DNA from: Phoronis australis
Lineage: Eukaryota; Phoronida; Phoronidae
DNA length: 27,511 nucleotides
Direction of reading: 5' to 3'
NCBI GenBank assembly: GCA_002633005.1
Contig: NMRA01000069.1
Coordinates: 1,032,275-1,059,785 of the forward strand
Positions 12,830 to 22,800 of the stretch are shown here, in pieces (the first letter of the stretch is position 1; every line of letters begins with the position of its first letter). The notes under the pieces were generated by a model, which was not told where the DNA came from, ran no database searches, and saw only the letters and a program-made list of their open reading frames with translations. The position numbers were made by a program, and so were the translations under genes.

Positions 12830-13880
12830 AATACAATACTAAAAATACTGATATGGCAAAAACTATGGAAACTGCCAGTCGAATGGTACACAAGCACCCC
12901 TAGTCAAACTAGAATATACAGATGAAAATCTGTAATTGATATGCAAACATTGGTCACCGAAATGGGATTTTTTGCAATTCGATCAATTACGTGATTGGTT
13001 TTAGTGTATAGCCTAGAACAACTTGGTTAATTTCAATTTTAACCATCGTTTGTGCTTAATCAAAGAAACCACCTCGATCAGACACAATTCCTCTTATGAG
13101 GAGGCAGAAAATCACCTAGTATGATTGACTGTGCTTTAAAAGATTAGGCTGCAAACATACCGAGTTAAGACCGATAAATGAACAGGGATACATCCTAAAC
13201 TATTCAGCTTCAGTTGTCAATTTTTCTCACGATTAGTAACGCATATCATTATTTACACGAAAATGATGGAACATCAACTAAATGATGAAAAATAGCCATA
13301 AGCATGTCAGCAGAGGCAAAACTTCCATATGAATGTACAGCAGTGTGGATAAATATTGTAAAACCAGCAGTGGTGTTGTGGTATTTTGGTATTAGGCTAT
13401 TATGGATTTTTAACACAGTATGCACCAGCAGTAGCATGAAAATATGAAGAACCAAGCGATAGCCCTCAGAACATCGATAGTGGTAGCAGAGGTATCACTG
13501 AAACCAAATGGCTGCTCTCTGTAAATGTCTTCATTAATGCTTTGGCTTGCTGATAGATGGTGCTAGAAACCTGCAGTGTATGACCATTTTATAGGTTGCT
13601 TTCTTGGTCCAACTGGCTTCTTGCCTCGGGTGCCAAATCCTAGACCTGAAAAGTACTGTCCTTCATTAGTTGTTATTGTAACGATAATGTAAAACCAAAA
13701 TACTGAGATCAGAGGCCATGCGCAAAGCCTAATTTTAGTGATTTACAATTATATAAAATCTGTGTTTTTTGATTCTAATTTACTCAGACGAGAGCACCAC
13801 TCACTAACAAATTTTTCCCACCACTTTTAGTCAAAGCCTGTTTCATTTTTCAAACTAAAATCACTCACCAACGCCTTTTT
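12830..13880. repeat. Tandem duplication block 1 (1051 bp)
   Basis: Nearly identical, end to end, to 13882-14933. Reading the two side by side I count roughly two dozen substitutions and one single-base length change, about 2-2.5%. The block includes the terminal phosphatase exon and the end of its preceding intron. Block 1 begins right after unique sequence at 12829 and stops exactly at the N at 13881. Confidence 0.95.
13563..13645 (-). CDS. PTPN12-like: PTPN12-like terminal coding exon, copy 1 (distal)
   Basis: Same acceptor, length and stop as the copy at 14616-14698. It encodes [16 protein letters not shown], then QPIKW and SYTAGF. It keeps the Arg of the conserved GPR, so it is the more family-like version. 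The two copies are either true alternative last exons or, more likely, two alleles of one exon placed in tandem by the assembly. No clear AATAAA follows on the minus strand within the block, so the end of the 3' UTR is not located. Confidence 0.85.
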
Positions 13881-16800
13881 NAATACAATACTAACAATAC
13901 TGATATGGCAAAAACTATGGAAACTGCCAGTCGAATGGTACACAAGCACCCCTAGTCAAACTAGAAAATACAGATGAAAATCTGTAATTGATATGCAAAC
14001 ATTGGTCATTGAAATGGGATTTTTTGCATTTCGATCAATTACGTGATTGGTTTTAGTATATAGCCTAGAACAACTTGGTTAACTTCAATTTTAACCATCG
14101 TTTGTGCTTAATCAAAGAAACGACCTCGATCAGACACAATTCCTCTTATGAGGAGGCAGAAAATCACCTAGTATGATTGACTGTGCTTTAAAAGATTAGG
14201 CTGCAAACATACTGAGTTAAGACCGACAAATGAACATGGATACATCCTAAACTATTCAGCTTCAGTTGTCAATTTTTCTCACGATTAGCAACGCATATCA
14301 TTATTTACACGAAAATGATGGAACATCAACTAAATGATGAAAAATAGCCATAAGCATGTCAGCAGAGGCAAAACTTCCATATGAATGTGCAGCAGTGTGG
14401 ATAAATACTGTAGAACCAGCAGGGGTGTTGTGGTATTTTGGTATTAGGCTATTATGGATTTTTAACGCAGTATGCACCAGCAGTAGCATGAAAACATGAA
14501 GAACCAAGCGATAGCCCTCAGAACATCGATAGTGGTAGCAGAGGGTCCCTCTGAAACCAAATGGCTGCTCTCTGTAAATGTCTTCATTAATGCTTTGGCT
14601 TGCTGATAGATGGTGCTAGAAACCTGCAGTGTATGACCATTTTATAGGTTGCTTTTTTGGTCCAACTGGCTTCTTGCCTCGGGTGCCAAATCCTAGACCT
14701 GAAAAGTACTGTCTTTCATTAGTTGTTATTGTAACGATAATGTAAAACCAAAATACTGAGATCAGAGGCCATGCGCAAAGCCTAATTTTAGTGATTTACA
14801 ATTATATAAAATCTGTGTTTTTTGATTCTAATTTACTCAGACGAGAGCACCACTCACTAACAAATTTTTCCCACCACTTTTACTCAAAGCCTGTTTCATT
14901 TTTCAAATTAAAATCACTCACCAACGCCTTTTTTAAAGTGCTTTAAAATTCAATATTTTAAGAAAATAGTTACCATTTGAGCAATTTTAGCCATGACTTG
15001 ATGGAAATAGTACAGAATTCGTTTTAGGAAAAAACAAATCTTTAAGTGTTGCATCTTTGCATGACCTGAAGGAAACCATGACAATATAGTTTTGGGATTC
15101 AACCATTTTTGGCAAATGAAGTGAAAAGGTGCAACAACTCTGTGATTTTTAATAGAATTATTACGGCCGCGACTTGCCAATATAACTTCATTTGTAATCG
15201 AGCCTTTAGGAATGTAAAACATTGATTAAGTACTACAGTGTACATTCAATATTTGACTTTATGAAACTACCCAAATATCTTTTTAACTTATTCAAGACTT
15301 ACTGATGTCAGCAACACTGCTTCCCTTTTGGATTCGCTTTTCATCGGATGTTAACAGATTATCATGGAACAACGACTGGGGCCCCGCATCTGTTCGCTTA
15401 AATGGATTCTAATGAAGAAATAGTACAAACGTATAATGCATAAACCATACTGTGCACTAGCACACTATCATAGACACGTTCCACTTCAGGAAGTTTGGCA
15501 CAGTTGTCGTTGTTTTACCACATTAACAGATTTATAATTAAAAGTATTTGAAAATCATTACTTTTGATTTCAAGTCACACAATTACTTAATCCTAAAACA
15601 TTGATTTTGCTTAAAGCTTTCATTACTAAAACGTCGAATAACAGCACGCGACATCAAAAACTTTCTGATGACATCCTATTAAACATGAGAATAAGGATAA
15701 ACATAAGACATAGTGTATAATTACGTTTCAGTTCTAATTTGCCATAAGATGGCACATCTAAAATTGTTAAAAAAGAAACATAACTTCTTGTTTTTGTTAA
15801 AACACATCAACAAACTTATTTCACAATAAAAATCATATCATCGTAATCATAATCTACTGAAATGCAACGTTGCACTTATGATTCGAAATTGGAGTGCTTT
15901 TTCATGTGACACTGTTTGAGATGAATATTTTTCCATTTATAAATTTTGTCTGTTGCAGGCATTAGGACAGGATTCATTGTTCTTTGCTTCGAACTCTTTG
16001 ACCTTGCCATGACCTCATAACGTAGTAATGCTGTCGACTTGTTGTAATCCGCTTATTTTTAGCCATCTTGAGAGTTTGTCCCTGGATGAACGTCAGCGTA
16101 CTAAATTTTGAAATGTTGTTGAGTGATTTCCGATCATTGTTTATTTTTTTACTGTATATCTGCATTGAGTGTGTTTAAATTAATATATAAAACCACTACT
16201 GTCTGTGTAATCAAACTCATCCACATCACCCGATACTGTTCAATTTACATCTTTTTCCCGTCCACCCATATTTATGACATAAAACAATGACGACACGTCC
16301 TCAGATGCAAAAAAATGCCAATGACACCTTGACCTTTGGTTGACCAGAGGCGTGCCTGACCTCTTTCTGGGATCCTCAAAGGTATCCTAAAACGATACCT
16401 GTCAAGGCCCTCCCGGCAAACATATGGGAAATCAAAATAAGGCCCTATGGTTACGTGGGATCCAAAAAAACGTCTAATTTTGGCTAACATAGGAGCATCA
16501 AATCTCAGAAACAAATACTTAAGATTCGTACGAGACTTTCTAATATTTCGCTTTATGGACTGTTATCCAAAATGCTGTTAGGTACAATTGTTTTTAAATT
16601 ATTTCTCTTTGCAATAGGAGCTTCCAAAAATAGGACTTTCATGAAAAAAATTACATAAAACAATTATAATAACAAAATAGCGTTTTAGAATTTAACAATG
16701 TTATTAATACCACTGTTTTGCTATCCACGTATCTTTCTTTTTTGGTAAATTGTACTAAAATGACATGGTCAAAAGACCTCTATACGTTTCTACCTTCATT

Positions 16801-19800
16801 TTTTATTTAGTGAAAATCTATAGCTTTGTAGATATTTGGCTAAGTAGCACATTTGTCAGTAAGGTCCCACAAAGACTTAAAGCAAAAAAATAATGACCAA
16901 CTTTCAACAAATAAAAGCCAAAACACTAAAATTTGAGGAATTTAAAAGCAACAGAAGCATTTATGCCAAATGTAAGATGATCAATAAAACAGGAAAATAA
17001 TATTATTAATTACAGCCTTTAAAACACAAGGCAACTGACACCATGCAGGTATAACGGAGAAATTAATTCAGCAAGTCCCACATTTCGTGCAGATTTTGTA
17101 ATAGGCAAAGTCCAAATACAAAAAGTGAATATTCAAAAAATCAATGAAAATAAAACCTGTGACGAACCTCTAAAAAGTATTGAAAGTCATCGATAAGTTG
17201 CAGAAAGTACGGCATGTGTATGAATACACGCTGCTACAAAATGAAAAATAATGCCCTGTGAACATACCTGTAATTTCACCTGAATCTTTGACTTCAGTCC
17301 GTGAAGTCCAGGTTTCAAGGTAGTCGACAATGCCTGCAGTGAAGGTTTTGTGGCATTGCTATGGTGACTGATAGTGTTGCTATGGTGACTGCCAGTAATG
17401 TCTTCCTCATCATGTTCAACGTCTTCAAAAGGTTTATAGGCAAAGGGTGTTTTCTCAGGCAGCATGGGAGGAGACATTTCATCATCACTGTCCGTCCCTT
17501 GCTATAATGAGAAAGGAACACCTCCAGGACATGGAGTACCGAAATTCTCTACGTATTTAGCACATTCACCCGATTTCACACGTCCAAAATTATTTGTAAA
17601 ACCAATATTTTGTCCTTCACTTATTTTACATGAGGTTACTTGCTAGCAATTTCTTGCACTTCAGAAAATATCACAGCAAAGCCCTGTCAATACATCTAGT
17701 ATACACAGTCACTTATTTAACTGTGTTAACAAGATCAGAACACTGTATATTCACTAACCGCTTCAATCTCTGCTACCAACAAAGTTTAACTGTGCCTTCC
17801 CTAAGTTACTGATTGGGAATCTGGTGTTCGCGTGGGGACCATACCGGTTGTGTTTTGTCTTACTAAAACTGTGACAAGTGCTATATGGTTCTTAAAGATC
17901 TAATCTACAGCTACCATCCGAGCATGACTGATGAATTGTGGATATTCATAACAAAATATAACAGTCATTATACCAAAGATGAGTAAAATTGTCAAGAATT
18001 TGAAAAGTTCTCTTCTTGCTGAAGAATGGCAACTCAAAATTCAGCGCAAAAGCTCTTAAATTTATTTACAATCTAAAGTACTGTAATTCTCAACTGGAAG
18101 TTGAGTGCAAACAGTTTCTGAAAGTATCACGACGAAGCATATACATTTTATTAACTTTTTCAAAACAACATCAGAAGCTTAGAGCTCACCCTGGTTGTGT
18201 GGCATCCTCTGTTGTCAGGGTTATTCACTTCCTGGTACAGATCTTCGCTGCTTGTTGACGAGTTGTTTCTTTTAGCGTTCCTCCTAGGTGGCGCTGACGG
18301 ATTTCCCGTCAGCCCAGCCACCAAATTTTCATGGTTCATTTTCTTCTGATGAACCAGCTGCAGAGCTGGCCCACGGATTTCCACAGGATTCATTGAATAC
18401 GCGTATTCTGTACTTGGAATATCTTCGCCTGCTGTTTCTACTGGAGAGATCTCCTCGTAAATGTTGACTTTTGAATTTTTAACCGTTGGTTTCAGAGACA
18501 CCAGAACATGAGGTTGAGTGGAGGATGTAGCATCAATGATACCGGATCGGTTACTGGCAGCTACTGCTTCTTCTATGCGTTGTAAGTTCTCTCTACTGTC
18601 AGGAGTCACGTTTGTATATTCATTGCCCAGTACCATAGCCTCATCACTGCCTGACCCCAAACGAATAACTGTAACCTTATTTGGTTTTCTCTCCACCACA
18701 GGTTCAGAGGATTTGATTCCTTCCCCCACCTTCACATTCTTGGGATTACTTTGCGACAACACTGGAGGAATCGTAGCCTTCTCTACCTTTATCAAACTCG
18801 GCTGGAACGACTTGTGCAGTGTGTGTCGTTTTTGAATTTGTTGAACTTTTGGTTTATCCAGCTCTGTGTCCAGAGAAAACTTCCTTCGCTCCCCGGGTGA
18901 ATATCTTGTACCGCCCTGAACTGCCTGAGCTCCCCCTTTAGGTTCTGATTGAAAAACAGCTCTGAGCTTATTGACAGAAGGGGAACTTGGCTCTGTTGGA
19001 GGTTTATCCTCCTTTTCCTTTTTGTTCATAGACTCGTTGAGTGGCACCGTGACATTTTTGTTGCCCATAGTCTTAAGGTTGATGTGTGGTTTGGGCTCTT
19101 GTTTAATCCAAGAAGAATCAACAGACAAAGGTGTTTCCTTTCTCATAGGTGGGATTGCTGCTGGCTGCTTTGCACCAGGGGAACTTTTCTCAGAAACTTT
19201 GCTGGGTCTTTGACTTGATGACGAATTCATAATTCCTGATGGCTTGCTAATCTCAGACACAGTTCCAACAGTAGTTTTTTTATCAAGAGGAGGCTTGGAG
19301 GGTGGAGGATTCTTTCTAGTTTTGGCAGCATTCCAAAGATCACCAATGACTTCCGAAGAGGGAGTTTTAACTGGGGGTGTTTTTGAGTCGACTGATGGTT
19401 TCTTGGCTAGGGGAGGTTTAGGGGGTGGTGCCCCTTGTCCATCCGACTGCTGAGATGAAGAAAGGGGAGCAGAGGACCCCTCATCTATGGCTAAGAGATT
19501 TATGGATGTCTTACGAATGACAGAGTCTGAAGGTGCATCTGAGTTGTCTTGTTCCTCTTCTTCACCTGGCGTCATCATGTTACCATGTGGAACGAAGTTC
19601 TCATAAATGCCTGGTGGTTCAGTGGGCTGAAACAAAATTGTCCTCGTTAATGCACAGTAGACCTTCCATCAAACAATGCGAATCTTTGAGGCAGGAAAAT
19701 CCTTTTCACAAATCCAAGCCTCAAAACGCTTTGTTGATTGTATCCAGCAAAGGAGAGCATGGCAGTGTTGTGTATACCGGAAGATACTCAAGATACACTT

Positions 19801-22800
19801 GTATCGAAATTTTTTTCACTTTTACAGTGAAATCAGTGAATTATCTAATGTCCTTCAAAGAGTTGCTTTGAAGTCATGTGGCAATTGGTCTGCTCCACAT
19901 GGAAGGAAATTAAATCAACTTTCCTAATGTTGTGAGCCAAATTTGTTCTTGTGAACCATGTAACCCTCTTATCCAAGCAAAACCAAAAAATTGTGATCAT
20001 AACACACAGAAGAAAGGAAGTCAACAGAATGAATAAATGTATCAATAAATTGTGATAAATACCTGGTTGCTGCTTCCAAAGTTGACATTTTGATACGTGT
20101 GTCTCTTGATGATGTCGAGATGTCGTTCAAAGAGTTCCTTAACTGCTTCATAAACCAACTTGTATTGCTCCTGAAATGGCAATAAGTAGTCGTACAATGT
20201 ACCAAAGTCTCAACTCCACAATACAAAATCTTGACACCCCGATGCAGGGTTATTTTAGTCATGTCCAAAGCAGGAATATGAAACCAAAACGCCCCTGTAG
20301 GGGGCGCTTATTTAGGTCATGTCTAAAGCATGGATATCAAACTGTCACAGTGAGAGAACAAATCAAGCATAACAAGAAATTAGTAAGTTCAGGCCGCAAC
20401 ATTTATATTTGATATCAAAATATTGAATCAAACCCCCAACCTCCCGAATTTTTACCGAGTGCTCCTCGGAACACTGAGCATAGATTCACAACAAGAAAGG
20501 TTGATTCCACCGTACAGTGCTAGCCAGGCAACAGTTAGCAGTGAGTCTTCACTTTTTTAGCACACATGTTGCCAGAAAGAGAAATTTTATTTTGTGAAGT
20601 TACTTCACAAAAATAAAGATTGCAAAAATGTTAGTGTAGATGCCACAAAACAACACTTGGTGAATATTCCACCACTGTTAGCAAATTAACCAGTCTTAGT
20701 TTGAAAATTACAATTTTTGCACAAAAAATATTTGGAGCACACGCAACATCACATAATTTTGATCAAGACAGAAACTAATAGCACCTCATATTCAAAAGTT
20801 GTGACAAAACTCATATTTGCCGATATTAAGTACAGACTACCTTACATCCAAAATTATGAAAATGATTTAATCGCAATGTTATCATCATAACTGTAATCAT
20901 GATTATCACATTTAGCATGATTATCATCATAATCACAATGAATTATATGTTCATCTATTAGTTTAAATCATTACAAGAGCAACGCGGAGCGTTGAAATGC
21001 GCCCACAATTGCACCGCATACGGTATCCTTCTAGGGTTGTTTATTGGTACCATAAAGTGGCCAGTAGAGGGCATACTTTGCAAAATGGAAAGGCATGGTC
21101 ATTGTCTCCTCAATAGGCTAGGGGCAAAATGTGAGTAATCTTCATAATACAAGCACATCCTATACACCAGTTGCTTAAAGCACCACAGAAACATAGAATT
21201 AAAAACAAATTTACCAACATACGAGATTAGCACAGCATTAGAATGCCAGAAACAAATTTCTACTTGGAACTTTTCCTTCACAGTCACGAAGTAACACAAA
21301 GTATACACCTGAAGACCTATGAAAATACAGAGGTCAATGTAAAATACTAAAATTGCCACTAGAGGCAAATACTAAAATTGCCACTAGAGGCATACCGGTA
21401 ATCAGAATCATCCTAAAGTCGTCATCGTCCGTTGTCAACATCACATAAATACACTTGCTAAATTTAGTAAAGATCCTGCAAACGGTTTGGGAGATACAGC
21501 CATGGGCGCAAAAAAACAAAACTGCCACTAGGAGGCGCCACAGTAGTCCAAATCGTCTGAAAATCATTGTCAGCTGTCTTCCTTATAGTAAGCACATACA
21601 CGCCAATTTTCACAATCATCCTTTGAGCGGTTTGGTTGATAGAGGGGTGGACGCAAAAATACAGACTCGAAAACAGTAAAAATGGCCACTAGGTGGCGCA
21701 AACTACGTCGAATCCATCTGAAAACAGTAGGATAGCGTCATCTCACTAATAGGTGCCTACATACCAAATTTCATGAAAATCCGTTCAATACTTTTGAAGA
21801 TACAAAGGTAAGCGTAAAAAACTAAAATTGCCACTAGGGGGCACACCGGTAGTCGGATCCGACCAAAAGTCGTCATCTTCCGTTGTTAACATCATATAAA
21901 TATACTTACACAATTTGTAAAGATCCTGCGAACGGTTTAGGAGATACAGCCATAGGCGCAAAAAAAAACAAAACTGCCACTAGGAGGCGCCACAGTAGTC
22001 GAAATCGTCGGAAAATCATCGTCAACCGTCCTCTACATAGTAAGCACATACATGCCAATTTTCACAATCATCCTTTGAGCGGTTTGATTGATAGAGGGGT
22101 GGACTCGAAAACACTAAAAATGGCCACTAGGTGGCGCAAACTATGTCGAATCCATCTGAAAACGGCAGGATAGCGTCATCTTACAACTAGGTGCCTACAT
22201 ACTAAATTTCATGAAAATCCGTTCAGGACTTTTGAAGATACAAAGGTAAGCGTAAAAAACTAAAATTGCCACTAGGGGGCACACCGGTAGTCGGATCCGT
22301 ACATGCCGTCCCATTCATGAATGGAACATATGTGCCAAATTTCATGAACGTATGTCAAAGGGTTTTGGAGATAGAGCAGCGGACGCCGGGCGGACGCCGC
22401 CCGGACGGACGGACGGACGGACGGACAGAGATGACGGCATAATGCGTCCACATATAAATATGTGGGCGCATAAAAATCATTATCGACAGTAGTGTTGAAT
22501 CACATGACCATACCGCTGCCTGCACAATGGATGGTCTTTGTTTGCGCATTGATGCAACAATGTTAAACAGACTAAAGCTATCATCCACACGGCCCATCTT
22601 CAACAGCGTCCATGCATAGTCTATGGCACAAATTGTGCCCGTTCGACCGCAGCCAGCGCTGAAAGAAATGGTAATGGAAAGATGAGCGAGTGTAAAAAGG
22701 ATTACGAATCACGCAGCGCACAAAATAAACTTTCACGGTAATTTTTCAAATTTCACATTCGTTAATAGCAGTTTGCAGGAAATCAACACTTCTTTAGGGA

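Larger units (their letters stand above)
20974..22473. mobile_element. 1500-bp non-autonomous element with ~145-bp tandem units
   Basis: Flanked by direct 9-bp copies AAATCATTA (20965-20973 and 22474-22482), a candidate target-site duplication. ATGCGCCCACA near the left end (20997-21007) matches TGTGGGCGCAT at the right end (22461-22471) in inverse orientation. The interior from about 21350 is built from repeated units that each carry (T/C)GCCACTAGG(G/T/A)GGC(G/A)C and the phrase CATGAAAATCCGTTC. It has no coding capacity. The right end has a GGAC tetranucleotide run and a hairpin. It sits in a phosphatase intron. The 9-bp duplication would fit a Mutator-like or related DNA transposon, but the superfamily is uncertain. 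Confidence 0.65.

Noticed and set aside
18518-19453. Several plus-strand open frames of 69-105 codons opposite the large exon
   Set aside because: They are antisense shadows of the 479-codon tail exon, whose Pro/Ser-rich codons leave the opposite strand open.
18160-19635. Single-exon gene of 491 codons starting at its own ATG
   Set aside because: The first three codons (MFQ) lie across a clear TTTCAG acceptor and the last nine lie past a GTGAGC donor; the frame joins the neighbouring exons in phase.
21349-22290. CRISPR array
   Set aside because: The repeats are 145-bp divergent tandem units with no short constant repeat and unique spacers, in an animal intron.
20974-22473. Helitron identity for the 1500-bp element, because of end hairpins
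   Set aside because: No 5' TC or 3' CTRR at the proper distance from a hairpin, and direct 9-bp flanking copies argue against a Helitron.
22501-22603. Alternative reading of the Q-loop exon running past the donor (VWSCDS...)
   Set aside because: The open frame continues into the intron, but the conserved EQYKLV resumes at 20170 with exact phase after GCG|GTATGG.
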